Shown piece by piece: positions 1 to 11,179 of a stretch of 64,000 nt of DNA. The notes under the pieces are model-generated. The model was not told where the DNA came from. It did not search any database and worked only from the letters and a program-made list of their open reading frames with translations. The translations under genes and the position numbers were made by a program. This DNA comes from Alternaria dauci (taxonomy: Eukaryota > Ascomycota > Dothideomycetes > Pleosporales > Pleosporaceae): positions 2,170,001-2,234,000 of the forward strand of contig NC_091274.1 of NCBI RefSeq assembly GCF_042100115.1. The letters are read 5' to 3'. Position 1 is the first letter of the stretch, and every line of letters begins with the position of its first letter.

Positions 1-1276
1 GTGGCGGGGCCGGGAAATTCTCGACATCTTCTCGAGCGAGTTCCGCGACCGCCCCGCAGAGTACTACCAAAAGGCCATAGAAGAGGGGCGCGTCGTCCTC
101 AACGGACAGCCTGTACCCAGCATCAGAACCATTGTCAAGAACGGCGATGTCATATCCCACACCCTGCACCGCCACGAGCCCCCGTGTACCGCGCAGCCCA
201 TTGGCATCGTCCACGAGGATGACAACATGATTGTCATCAACAAGCCTGCGGGCATGCCAGTGCATCCTGCTGGCCGGTACAACTTCAACTCCATCATCGA
301 GATTATGAGGGCAGATCGCGGCTATGGCTGGAATCCACTGCCATGCAACCGCCTCGACAGGTTGACGAGTGGTATCATGTTCATCGGCAAGCACAAGCAG
401 GCGGCAGAGGAACTGAGTGCCCAGATAAGAGGCAGGACCGTCAAGAAGGAGTACATCACGCGAGTCGTGGGCGAGTTCCCAGAAGGAGAAATCCTCTGTG
501 AGAAGCCCATCCTACAGATCAGCCCCAAGCTGGGCCTGAACCGCGTGCGTGCCAACGGCAAGGAGGCAAAGACGGTCTTCAAGAGACTCGCATACTACCC
601 ACCAAAGGACGACGTAAACACAGAGCAAGGGAAACAAGGAGATGCGCGCCCCGATGGCCAGCCGTGGAAGAAGCTCCGCGGCTATTCCATCGTGCGTTGC
701 ATGCCAGTGACAGGGCGCACCCACCAACTGCGCGTCCACCTCCAATTCCTCGGTCATCCCATATCCAACGACCCCATATACGCCAACCAGCGCGTCTTTG
801 GCCCAGCCCTCGGCCGTGGCCAATCCGAAGACGACGACGACGAAGACATCATGTCCCGCCTCTCGCGCATGGGCAAGGAGGAAGTCGCCGATGCCGTCGC
901 ATACCACGACGAGATGGTCAATGCCTACAACAAGAAGAAAGCAGAACGTATGACCGGAGAAAAGTGCAAGGTATGCGATACCGACCTTTACAGCGATCCA
1001 GGCACACATGAGTTGGGTATCTACCTGCATGCGCGGAGATATCGGTGTGAGGAAGGAAAGTGGGACTATGAGACTGGCCTGCCCGACTGGGCGTTGCCGC
1101 CACCTGGATACGAGGGGCCTACTGAAAGCACCGAAGAGTCTGATCCATTGGCCGTGGATCTGAAAAAGCTGGGTTTGGAGGACGAGCCCAATACAGACTC
1201 AAAGACAAACGGCTCAAACGAGTCAAAGCCAGCAGCTCCTTCAGAAGAACCGGCTGTTGCTAGTGCAACCGCTTGA
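1..1276 (+). CDS. RluA-type tRNA pseudouridine synthase (Rib2/Pus9-like), 5' partial
   Basis: Frame 2 is open from the first base to TGA at 1274-1276, so the N-terminus lies outside the window. The visible part begins in an S4-like segment (EYYQKAIEEGRVVLNGQPV), followed by the RluA catalytic domain. The active-site Asp is in NRLDRLTSG (residue N replaces the more usual H), and the domain also carries GRTHQLRVHLQFLGHPI. After the catalytic domain comes a CKVC..L..D segment and an LHARRYRCE stretch seen in fungal Pus9/Rib2-type enzymes, then a low-complexity Glu/Ser tail. Family knowledge: these enzymes isomerise uridine, typically U32 of cytoplasmic or mitochondrial tRNA. Which paralogue this is, and whether a deaminase domain is fused, cannot be told from this part. 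No intron is needed in the visible part. Confidence 0.88.
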   Translation, partial: WRGREILDIFSSEFRDRPAEYYQKAIEEGRVVLNGQPVPSIRTIVKNGDVISHTLHRHEPPCTAQPIGIVHEDDNMIVINKPAGMPVHPAGRYNFNSIIEIMRADRGYGWNPLPCNRLDRLTSGIMFIGKHKQAAEELSAQIRGRTVKKEYITRVVGEFPEGEILCEKPILQISPKLGLNRVRANGKEAKTVFKRLAYYPPKDDVNTEQGKQGDARPDGQPWKKLRGYSIVRCMPVTGRTHQLRVHLQFLGHPISNDPIYANQRVFGPALGRGQSEDDDDEDIMSRLSRMGKEEVADAVAYHDEMVNAYNKKKAERMTGEKCKVCDTDLYSDPGTHELGIYLHARRYRCEEGKWDYETGLPDWALPPPGYEGPTESTEESDPLAVDLKKLGLEDEPNTDSKTNGSNESKPAAPSEEPAVASATA

Positions 1277-1375
1277 GCATTGAAGCATTGGATCTTGCTA
1301 TACAAAAGAGACTTTTAGAAGATAGAAATTTTGAGATACCCATCAATATATTCTTACGCAGTGTACTGCTTCTCA

Positions 1376-2983
1376 TTACCAGTCATGAGGGTTCGGCACG
1401 TAACAGCCAATTTCGTCACTCCCATATGAAAGGACTTCATCTTCTGCGTCATTGTCTTCTCCCTCTGCTTCGCCCTCATCATCGTCGCTGTAGACACTGC
1501 CCATTCCAAGTATGCCCTCTCTCTCATCTACACCCTCTGTTTCGTTGTCATCATCGTCATCACTACTCATTCCAGGTGTGCCCCCTCTCTCTTTCAACTG
1601 CGCTTTCAAGCCTTCCAGTATAGAGCTCAGCCTCGCCTTCAAATCCGGGTTCCAAACCTTGCTAATCTGACCTTCCATCTCTTGAATCTTGTTTCTCAGC
1701 TCCTCTGCCACTTCATCTTCCTCGCCGTCTTCCCCGTCGTCATCGCTGCTAGAAGCGCCAGGGCCGTCTTCGACTTGAAAGCTGCCACCAAACGCTGCAG
1801 CAAAATCGCTAGCAACTCTTCGATTGGGCATCGCAAAGATGATGTCCTCAATGGCTGAAAATGTCTCGATACCCATCGATGGCGACTTGCTATTCTTCTT
1901 TCCGGTGGACGTCGACGATGAAGGACCAACGCCCAAAGTTTTTGCAAAAGCTTCTGCAATATCTTTTACTGGATTTCCATAAGCTCCTACGCCCCAAGCT
2001 CCGAGCACCAGCCGCTTCACTTCCTTCTGTTCCGCTATTCTCAGCACACTTCGTATCTTCGCTTCAACAATCTCTCTGTCCTTCTTACACAGCCTCTTCT
2101 CTTCGTCTTCTTCTCCTTCTAGTTCAGGGAAGCGCAGCATTCCCGCGCTGATGACGTCAACGTACCAGCGCTCGGTAGGAGGCAGCTCACCGGCGCTGTC
2201 ACCGAGCCCAAGGGCAGATCGAAACACGAGTACGTCGTGTGTGTAGATGCCGCCATATTCTGGGAGACGGTAGAAGGATTCCTTGAGTGAAGGGAGTAGT
2301 GTTGTGCGCGCGCAGAGGGATTCTTCGGCGGAGGTAGCGCCTGTTAGGAGACCGCCACCTGGGCGAAGAGGGGAGGCCATGTTCAAGATACATGTATTTG
2401 GTTGCTTCTTGGACAGCTGCTTCGACGTGGGAGTGGTGGAGTCGTTGTACAGAAATGGGTGGGAAAGCATATGAGCAGCTGTAAGGCTATCCGTTGCTAC
2501 AATTCGTGTACTGCGTTGTTTCCCAGGCGAAATAGGTGATGATGTAGCAGCTGTGTTCAAGTTGAGACCTGAAAGTCCTTCTTCGAGAGAATCATTTCGT
2601 TTCTTGCCTTTTGCTTTTCCTTTTCCTTTACCAGCATCCTTCCCTACATCGCCGCTCTTTGCGCCATTCCTTCCATCCACCTCCTCTTCTTCGAGCCTCG
2701 CACCTTTGGCCTTTCGTCTTCCTTGTCCCTTCCTCTTCACATATTCCGTCTCTTCGCCAGCCTCAACACGTGCACTATCCCCGCTCCTATTCTCCTGCCC
2801 CACTGTTCCGGTTGGTCCAGGGTTCACAATCAGCTCACTTCCGTCCACGCCTCTTCTGGCCCTTGCGTTTGACGTCAATATTGCCGGAACGATTTTGTTG
2901 ACAATATGCCGCGCCTGCTTGGCTCGAACATCTTTGCGTACGGCGGGTGGCGCTAAACCCTGCGATTTTTCGGTGCGACCCAT
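1376..2983 (-). CDS. PARG-like protein (microbial-type PARG catalytic domain, TIGR02452 type)
   Basis: A single exon of 535 codons. I chose the ATG at 2983 (MGRTEKSQG) because the frame upstream of it looks like leader sequence. The N-terminal ~170 residues are basic and low complexity (KGKGKAKGKKRND). The catalytic region has NMASPLRPGGGLLTGATSAEESLCARTTL, matching the GGG-x-EE layout of microbial-type poly(ADP-ribose) glycohydrolases. The residue before the two Glu is Ala where the family usually has Gln. Further on is GAWGVGAYGNP, the second conserved block. The C-terminal ~150 residues are very acidic (SSDDDGEDGEEDE and similar), suggesting a nuclear or chromatin-bound protein. Role by family: removal of ADP-ribose from proteins. 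The gene is convergent with the pseudouridine synthase at its 3' end. Confidence 0.82.
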   Translation of the reverse strand: MGRTEKSQGLAPPAVRKDVRAKQARHIVNKIVPAILTSNARARRGVDGSELIVNPGPTGTVGQENRSGDSARVEAGEETEYVKRKGQGRRKAKGARLEEEEVDGRNGAKSGDVGKDAGKGKGKAKGKKRNDSLEEGLSGLNLNTAATSSPISPGKQRSTRIVATDSLTAAHMLSHPFLYNDSTTPTSKQLSKKQPNTCILNMASPLRPGGGLLTGATSAEESLCARTTLLPSLKESFYRLPEYGGIYTHDVLVFRSALGLGDSAGELPPTERWYVDVISAGMLRFPELEGEEDEEKRLCKKDREIVEAKIRSVLRIAEQKEVKRLVLGAWGVGAYGNPVKDIAEAFAKTLGVGPSSSTSTGKKNSKSPSMGIETFSAIEDIIFAMPNRRVASDFAAAFGGSFQVEDGPGASSSDDDGEDGEEDEVAEELRNKIQEMEGQISKVWNPDLKARLSSILEGLKAQLKERGGTPGMSSDDDDDNETEGVDEREGILGMGSVYSDDDEGEAEGEDNDAEDEVLSYGSDEIGCYVPNPHDW

Positions 2984-4006
2984 GACTTTGTGGCCACGTA
3001 TGTATTTCTGGCTGTTTGGTTCAAAAAGCGGAAACCTTTGTAAGGAGCGAAAGGGGTGATGATCAAATGGCTGAGAGAGTATTGTCAACCTCAATGGTAT
3101 TCGCGAGTACTATGTTGGATGATTTGGTCGATTGAGGCTATGACGTTTTGGGCGGGTCTGGCGCTAGTAAGAGCGGTCACCTCTCCCTCGACGAGTGAGT
3201 GGCTTCTTACTTTCTACATCTACTAACATTGTTTAAATGTGGGTCATACATCTCAACATTGCCACTCATATGTACCCCATTGTCGTTTTGGTTCCTTCTC
3301 AAGTTGGATGACAGTATTGAGCCCCGCTCGTACCGCTAGATCGCACTTTTTCGCTCAAGAACTTGAGTGGTTTTCGCACATCTCCACGATGTTTGTGATG
3401 CCGAAGGGACTGACCGGCTTCATTGGGTGGATTACTTTGAGCTAATATGACACTTATATGACTCCGATTAGGTCGCCTAGGAAGCTGTTACCACATTTGC
3501 CGCTCACCGCGAGCTATATACGCGTTCAACCAGCGAGTAGGGTCGAAGAACAATCATATAGAATTCTCTATTCCAATGGTTCCGAGCACCTGGATTCATC
3601 TCAGGGGTTTAAATGATATACAACCTTCTCTCTCAAAGGTTGAGTAAGGTCCGGATCGAGCCATAGAGACCACAATTATTCAAGGATCCATCTGTTCTAT
3701 CCTCAAAAGGATGTTCTCTGATTGCCCGATAGGCTGATAGAGCATAAAAGTTTGTAAGAACACTATAGTGAGGGTACATCGCAGTTGCAGGATAGCAATG
3801 GTAATGGATCACAATTACGTTGTTATGTTGCCAATTTCAGAGTCCTAACAGTTTCTTCTGCCTCTTCTTCCAGATATATAATACTGTGCCATCTCCTACT
3901 TCTGTCGAGCACCCTTCATCGCCTACATCAACATTCAACACTGATACATCTCGTATCAAGGCAAGGCAGAATATTATTCATTCGTTTTTTTTTAACCAAA
4001 CCTACG
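2984..4006. promoter_or_regulatory. Divergent intergenic region between the PARG-like and PAN-like genes
   Basis: About 1 kb separates two genes that point away from each other, so it should hold both promoters. A pyrimidine-rich stretch around 3850-3910 precedes the plus-strand gene. No convincing ORF, RNA gene or repeat is visible. Confidence 0.4.
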
Positions 4007-5631
4007 ATGGTGTTCTCACGCTTCGCAGCCTTTGGCTCGGCCCTTGTCCAAGGCCGCTCTCCTGTCCAGTCGCCTTGCCGTCCTCTCCCTCTAGGGCTTG
4101 ATACCGCAATCTCACCTGACACTCCGGAGGCTTTCCAAGCCTATGCTCCTTTCGCCAGTACTGCATTGGCCGCCGTTACGCCTGCTGGTTACGTTCAGTC
4201 GTACACCAACCTCCTCACTACGTATAACGCAGCACCACAGTTTGTTCATTACGTTGCTCTGGACAAGTACGATGTCGACCAGTGTATGTTACACTTCATT
4301 CCGAGGGCTGTCATATCGACAAGTAAGATCTGATTTGAACGATTAAACTAACTCCCTTTAGGTGCCCATGCCTGCGATGCCGATAATGACTGCAACGCCT
4401 TCACCATCTTCTTCGAGCGTCAACCTGTCGTTTCGCCTGCACGCAACCTGTGCTCGAACCCCCCTTCCACGACCATAATCAGTAGGTGTTTTTGTATGAG
4501 CAAAAAGAACGTAAGATGTGTACTAACTTAGTCTTCCTTTTCTCCGTAGAGTGTGACTTGTGGTCCGGAACCATCCAGCCCGATATCGCCATTAACCACG
4601 GGCAGCTACGTGAGAAGTTCCACGTCGTCATGGCCGGCTCCAACGCCTACGTCAAGGATATCAACCGCGTCACACCCTCGGTCTCCGATGGCTATGCAAT
4701 CGAGAGGTATGCCATGGGTGTTGCTATCGAAGCACCCCTGGACTGCAACGGCAACGATACTTACATGGGACTGTCTCTCTGGGGGGATGGCCACTTTGAC
4801 GTTGAGAGATGTATAGATGTATGCAAGAAGACCCACGATGCTTCGGGCCGCCAATGCCGCTTCGTCAATACGTACATGCAGCGTCGAAACAAGGTCCCCA
4901 CCACCCAGCATTGCGCCCTATTCTCGCAATACTGGCCCGCGCAGTAAGCTAGTCCTGATCCCACCAAAAAAAAAATTAGCTTCCTCTAATGGCACCCCAG
5001 GTACGCTACCAACGTCGGCCAGCGACGTGGTAGCTTCAAAATCTCCATCTCCTCAACGGATTCCTATGGGTGAGCTTTCCAGCCTGCAAACCCACTTCTT
5101 TACTTTTTTTTTCAACCATACTAACTCATCAATCCTAGTATCCGCGACATCTCTGGCGACTTCTCTGCTTGTCTTCCCGGCAACGACTCCACTCCTAGCC
5201 TTGAGCCAGCCGCTTCCGTCACCTCCAGCCTTGAGTCAGATGCTTCCGTCACGTCCAGTATCGAGCCAGAAGCTTCCGTACCCTCCAACCTCGAGCCAAG
5301 CGTTGCGACCACCTTGGTGACCAGTACACTCTCCGAAGTCGTCTGGGAAACACCTTCTTCCTCGGAGTCACTTACTTCAGCAGTCATTGCCCCTGAGACA
5401 TTCAGCCACTGGGACCCTGTCATGGAGACTACTACATACGCCACTCCCACTGCGTCTGCCTCTTCTTCCGACTCCGCTCCCGCCGTGTCTGCCTCTTCTT
5501 CTGACTCCACTGACCCCATCGTCGCTTCGGAAACTTCCTCAGCCTTGGAGTCCGTCCTAGAGACAGATGTGGGGAAGCTCGTTATCCCCACCTTCATCCC
5601 TGAAGTCAACGATGTGCCGGATCTCGTGTAG
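4007..5631 (+). CDS. Apple/PAN-like cysteine-rich protein with Ser/Thr-rich tail, 5 exons
   Basis: Exons as read: 4007-4283, 4362-4481, 4550-4943, 5001-5069 and 5139-5631, giving 450 residues. All four introns are 57-78 nt, start GT and end AG, and the phases join cleanly. The joins put cysteines in register (CAHACDADNDCNAFTIFFE), an apple/PAN-like pattern common in ascomycete surface proteins. A second Cys-containing block lies in exon 3 (LDCNGND, RCIDVCKKT). The last ~150 residues are Ser/Thr/Pro/Glu-rich, with imperfect units of the type SSLESDASVT. The expected location is the cell surface or secreted. The N-terminus as read (MVFSRFAAFGSALV then Arg/Pro-rich) makes a weak signal peptide. 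Another frame over the same bases is more hydrophobic, so an indel or mis-called start is possible (see findings). I do not know the function. Confidence 0.72.
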
Positions 5632-5901
5632 GCGTCTTCTGCTAGCGCTACCAGACAACAACAGGATCGTCCGTTGTGATTATCGCAAGCATGATCACAG
5701 AGAACAGGCAGCAGTTATGTAGTCTCGTCACTTGTACTACAAGACAAAGTCTAATGGTTCGATCTCGTTGCGCATGGGCGAAAAAGTTAAGAAAGGCGAC
5801 TCCCGAGAACTCAATCAAGTGTAGTAATTTCGATACTGATAGGGTAGTCCTTAGAAATCTTAACATTTTGTCCCGTATGAAGTGAAATTGTTATCAATGT
5901 A

Positions 5902-8861
5902 TCATGCGTCACCTTCCCTTTCTTCATCACTCCGCTCATCTGTCAACTTGCTAATCTGACTAATTGTGCTCATACGACCAAGCAGCTCTGGTCTCTCACC
6001 GTCCTTTGCATTCCCAGCTGTCAGCGCGCTCTTATCGCGATTTGTCCAGAAAAGCCAGCTTTGACCGTTGTACACGGCGAGAGGGTTACGAGAGCGCTGA
6101 GCCGCTTCGTCATCCACTGCAGCAATAGGTGGTTCCTTGAGAGGGGACGAAGCTTCAGAGTATGAAGTACTTCGTAGAGATGTAGTGGTGCGGTCTATGG
6201 ATACGGATGTTTTTGGTGTGCCAGTAGGCTTGGTGTCGAAGGTGTCGTTAGTCTTTGTAGGATGTAGGACAGGGGACTCATGTGGTGTTGAATGGAAGCT
6301 CGTGGCGGCTAGCGACTTTCGTGGGGAGGCGCTGCGATGAGGAAGGGAGTTGGTCGAGTCCAGACTACCGTGCGATATGCCTTGTCGCCATGTCATGATG
6401 CGGTCGTTTGGCGGTTGTGTAGACACACTGTCTCGTCGTGATCGACTAGTTCGCGAAACCATACTGCTGGGCCGCCCGATACCTGACGCTCTCTTCATGG
6501 ACGCAGTATCCCATTGCTCGCTCATTCGTATGCGTTTTTGGTGGGCGCAATCCTGTCTGAACACTTTTAGTGCACCCGTGTAGTCTGCTGTAACGATGAT
6601 GTTACCGCCTCGATGTGCCGAACGCTCGATGTATGCTGGGCTTCCTGTAGCTTTCTTGAAGTGAGTATCTGCAGGCGCAGGTGTTGGGTGTGTGGATCCC
6701 GCCTCCGTGGGTGCTCTTGACGAAATGACAGATTCAGTTTTCGATACTAGTGTAACTGGTGGTGGATTGCAGAGGTCGAAGATGGGATCTTCCGAGGCGC
6801 TAAGCAATTGCCTGGTCTGAACTGGAGCGATAGCGGTGCACGTCGTGATCGAATTATGAGCTTCAAACATTTCCACCGGACGCTGGTTTCTTTTCTCGCC
6901 TTCAGCCGTGGCTGTGGTCGACCATATGTATGTTTTGCGATCCTCGCTTCCACAGATGATATGCCCACTACTATCGGCAAACGTAGCTCGGATCTGACTA
7001 CAGTTGTTTTCATGACCGCGAAACTTCATCTCCAGGGCTTTGTCCTTCATGTTGTAAATGCGTAACCTCGAATCGTTGCTCGAAACCAGTAGCTTGACTT
7101 CACCGCTTTCGCTGCCTGGAGGCCAATATGCTGCTTGGATTCCAGTGATTTTACTGCCCTTTGCGTTCTGTCCGCGTGTCGACTTTACGTGAAGTTGGGC
7201 CTGCCACTTTAGTCCTTCGGTGTCGTAGAACATGCAAAGACCACCAAGGGTGCCGACTATACATGTCTTCCCATCAGGTGTGAACGCCACTGATGTAATC
7301 ATATCCGGAACCGTGGCGGAGAAAGCCACGTTCTTATCCGGAATACTCCAGAGTCGCAACTTTGCGTCAAGAGATCCTGCGAGGAAGAACCGGTCGTCGG
7401 TAGGGTGGAATTGTATCGAAGGAACAAAATCGGAATGCTTGAATGTGCATAGATTCTCGTCCCGGCTGACATGCCATAGCCTTACTGTCTTGTCCATGGA
7501 AGAGGATAGCAAGAAATTGTTCTTTGGTTGTTAGTCGATGCATAAGAACATTGAGCAAGTTCAACTTACCTTGCTCCAACTCAAATCCAAGATGGTAGAC
7601 GTATGTCCCTGATACTCTCGAACGGGTTTCTGGTGGAAGACTGGTGCACTAAGGTACTTTGCGTCTCCATTATCAGCGTTCTCATGCGCGCGGCGTCCTT
7701 CTGGGCTCTCAATCACTGCCCATACCCTAATCACCCTGTCTTGCCCACCGACCGCAAGATACCTCCCATCTTTGCTAAACTCGACCGCCCAGATAGGGTT
7801 CTGTGTAGCTGCCGACCCAGACTGAGGTGCAGGGTTTGATCCAGCCGCAGGCGGACTCTTTTTATCCGACCCAGAACGTAACTGCTGCGCCAGGAAAACG
7901 CGATCGAATTCTTTCTCCTTCTTGAACTTAGTCCTCACTTTGATGTATGCCGGCGGATGAGGAATCTTCGGGCTAAAGCTGAAATTGTCGATGTAGAGCT
8001 GTGCGTCCATACCCTCCAATCGAAGATCGTCTGCCTCGGAGCCATTCTCGCTTGCGCCATCGAGGGTGCTGCTCTTCTTTTTGTTGCCTCCGATGAAGCG
8101 ACTAAGAAATGACACCTTCCTGGATATGAAGTCAGCCGTACTGTACTGCGCCTCAGGCTGACATGGGGTATGTGTGTTCAGGCCAACCAGAGGAACAGGC
8201 GCATACATGTCCTCGATACGCAGGTCCGGAGGCCTTGGTACGAGGTACGCGCTAGTCCCCGGCTGATCGCCCCATAGCATTCATACGTTGTTTACAGAAA
8301 GCAGAGCAGAGACACCTACTTCTTGTCTGCCTTGCCCCCGCTTGCATCGCGTGGCGTCTCTCCACTTAGTTTGTTATCCGTATTTACATCGTTTGGCGAA
8401 GTCGGCGATTGGCTCGGCAGGGGCTCGGCATTCTGCGACCGTAGTTTCTGAACAGCCGGCGACGTATTCGTTCTCTGGAGGATTTGCTATACGGTAATGC
8501 GCGATTAGCGTCCATCCCCGCAAGTCGAACCTTATCTGTACATACTTGCGAGAGCGGGTCTATGTGCGTTTCGGACAGTCTCGTTCCATCGCCAATGTAT
8601 CCGTTTTGCGAATCGCCAGTCGGTTGCGCGGAAGGCGAGGTGGGGCTTCGAAGCTTTGCGACGAGCTTCTTGTTGGACAACGGGCCTACGAATCCTGGAG
8701 TAAGCATCTGAGGACGTTCGGTTTGATTTGGCAAAGCAACAGGTGTCCATGTACGACATACCATCTACTGTTGTCGACGATCCATTCTCCTGGTTCTGGG
8801 AAGAGCCTCTGCCAGCGGTGGATGGGTCTGTCAGCTTGATCTTGGGAAGCGTGTCTACCAT
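5902..8861 (-). CDS. WD40-repeat protein of the WDR44/Dgr2 (YMR102C) type, 5 exons
   Basis: Exons in transcript order: 8861-8762, 8694-8546, 8486-8320, 8251-7570 and 7521-5902, coding for 905 residues. The N-terminal ~300 residues are low complexity with a short basic run (GGNKKK). WD repeats follow, for example NPIWAVEFSKDGRYLAVGGQ, TSTILDLSWSK, DKTVRLWHVSRD and FVPSIQFHPTDDRFFLAGSLD. The gap between IWAVEF and RVIRVWAV plus the VREYQGHTSTILDLSW segment is the layout seen in WDR44-like proteins. After the propeller comes a long Ser/Thr-rich tail (residues ~640-905). The fourth intron (8252-8319) was chosen to keep frame past an in-frame TAG at 8317-8319; its acceptor is the least certain. 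Family role: scaffold proteins linked to vesicle trafficking in animals; the yeast relatives are poorly defined. Confidence 0.82.
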
Positions 8862-9793
8862 AGTGACATGTCACGAAGCGACATGGATCTACCCCGTCGT
8901 CACTGCCGCCTTGGTCGTACTTGACAGCGCTCGGTGCCTGCTCGGATCTGTATGTTGCGAATTCGTTCGGATGGTGTTTCATGCAATGGGCACACAGCAC
9001 GCTGGCAATGAGAGTCGGCCTCTGTTGCGGAGGGTCGCGGATGTTTACGAACTAGCGTTTTGTTGTCTGGCGCACCGAGTCTACATGCAGGGACAGTGCT
9101 ACCAAATTCCCCATATCGCGCAACTCGTCCGGAGTAAGCAATTAGGATGTGGATAAGCTGGAGAGGGCGCACGACCGTCTGCAAGTCGCCAGCTCGCTTA
9201 TCGTGATTCCACAACATGGCAGCCTCGGGTTCGCCGCACGCATGGCTGACGTCATGGTACCTGAAGTCAATCCTTGCTCGTCTGCGCGGTGCGTGATGTT
9301 TGCAGAAGGAGTTGAACGCATGCAATTTTTCCTGGGACCGGTGAATCTGTCATGCAGAACCTAGGTCATGTTCAGGCACAGGCGGATAGGCTTCAGAAAA
9401 GCTTGGTTAATCAAGCGCGCATACTGTCGCGTGGCCGGCCTGTCGGACCGAAGACGTACGCGATGCGCGCAAGCAGAATTGTCATCAGGGCAAACTGCAG
9501 AAGAGACATGAATGTGTGAAAGGTGTGTATTCGTGATTATCCAAAAGTGATGATATATAGGTCGTTGATCCCATCGCTGCCGCATGCCGTAGCTATCCTA
9601 CCGCGTCACTCATCCCAGAGGCCCATCCCAGCTAACTAGCAACGCCATGACTCCAAAATGCGAAGAGTGGTTACTTCATCAATGCAAGGGGGTATGCGAA
9701 CGAAAACATCCGGCACCCGTGCCAAACCCAAACGTTCAACGTGTTGTACAAAAATAAAATGGCAGATAATTCCAGAAACAAATGGCGAAGCAT
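8862..9793. other. Upstream region of the WD40 gene; nothing else identified
   Basis: This stretch lies between the WD40 gene start and the 3' end of RNR2, both on the minus strand. It should hold the WD40 promoter and the RNR2 3' UTR. The ORFs in it have no recognisable motif and look like chance. Confidence 0.4.
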
Positions 9794-11179
9794 CTAAAAG
9801 TCCTCGTCGAAGCAGAAGTCACCGGACTGGCCTTGCGGCTCGGGTGTGGGCGACGAACCCTCCTTCTGCTGCTCGTGCTTCTTTGTGCTGGCCATGACAC
9901 CGGCCTTCTGGTAGTCACCGACGCGCTTCTCGAAGAAGTTGGTCTTGCCAGCGAGAGAAATGTTTTCCATAAAGTCAAAGGGGTTGGTGGCGTGGTAGAC
10001 CTTGACGTTGCCGAGGGCCAACAGCAGACGGTCAGCGACGAACTCAATGTATTGGCACATGAGAGTAGCGTTCATGCCGAGCAGAGCGCATGGCAGGGCG
10101 TCGCTCAAGAACTCCTGCTCGATCTCGACGGCCTCAGTGATGATAGCCCTGACGGACTCGGGGGTAGGCTTGTTTTCAAGGAGAGAGAAGAGGAGGCAGG
10201 CGAAGTCAGTGTGCATGCCCTCGTCACGGGAGATGAGCTCGTTGGAGAAGGTAAGACCGGGCATCAGACCGCGCTTCTTCAGCCAGAAGATGGAGGCAAA
10301 AGAGCCACTGAAGAAGATACCCTCAACAGCGGCAAAGGCAACAAGGCGGTTGGCGAATGTGGAGTTCTTGTCAGAGATCCATCGCAGGGCCCAGTCGGCC
10401 TTCTTGCGGATGCAGGGAATGTTGTCAATGGCATTGAAGAGGTACCTGCGCTGCTTGGGCTCGCTGATGTATGTGTCGATGAGCAGAGAATAGGTCTCTG
10501 AGTGAACGTTCTCCATCATGATTTGGAAACCGTAGAAGCATCGTGCCTCGGGGATTTGCACTTCGCTCGAGAATCGCTCGACCAGGTTCTCGTTGACGAT
10601 GCCATCGGAGGCTGCGAAGAAGGCGAGGACGTGGGAGATGAAGAAGCGCTCGTCGTCGTTGAGACGCTTGTTCCAGTCGTGAAGGTCCTTGGAGAGGTCA
10701 ATCTCCTCCGCGGTCCAGAAAGAAGCCTCGGCCTTCTTGTACATCTGCCAGACCTATAGTGGATACGTCATTAGCAAGGGTCTTGGTAGAAACGCGTTCG
10801 ACGCGTCTAGACACGCGCAAAGCACGTGGGGACATTCAAGGGTAAGACTTACATCATGGTACTTGATGGGGAACAGGACAAAGCGTCCAGGGTTCTCTTG
10901 GAGGATTGGCTCGATAGCCTCCTCCTCCTTGATCGTAGGCGCAACGGTAGGCTTGACCACCTCTAGGTCGTCCTCGAAGTCATCTGGGATGCCAACGATG
11001 GGCTTGAACGTGTTCTCCTTGTCGGCCGGCGAGAAGTCTAGCTTCTTAGCGGGAGAGTCATTCATCTTGAGTGAGTCAATTGCAGAAGCAACCTAATTGA
11101 CGCGTTAGTATGGACGCGTATAAGTACCAGAAGTATCGCGACGTACCTGCTTGGAAGGCGTAAACTCGACGGCAGACAT
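9794..11179 (-). CDS. RNR2: Ribonucleoside-diphosphate reductase small subunit (R2), 3 exons
   Basis: Exons in transcript order: 11179-11147 (11 codons), 11092-10853 and 10753-9794, giving 410 residues, normal for a fungal R2. The enzyme makes deoxyribonucleotides; R2 carries the di-iron/tyrosyl radical centre and partners the large R1 subunit. By spacing to known R2 proteins the iron ligands are D141, E172, H175, E235, E269 and H272, and the radical tyrosine is Y179 in ENVHSETY. All are present. The C-terminus ends CFDEDF, the acidic/aromatic tail that docks on R1. The N-terminus has a Ser-Pro-containing segment ([15 protein letters not shown]) that could be phosphorylated by a cyclin-dependent kinase. 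Introns are 54 and 99 nt and both contain ACGCGT elements. That and the upstream cluster suggest G1/S control. Confidence 0.96.

Noticed and set aside
5300..5622. A further 3' intron at 55303-55360 of the RasGEF gene was considered, and likewise antisense ORFs over the PAN-like exon 5
   Set aside because: The RasGEF candidate intron would be only about 34 nt or give an odd end; the antisense ORFs reflect the Ser/Glu repeats of the real gene.
9794..10501. Long plus-strand ORFs antisense to RNR2 (239 and 163 codons)
   Set aside because: They are shadows of the strongly biased codon use of RNR2 on the other strand.
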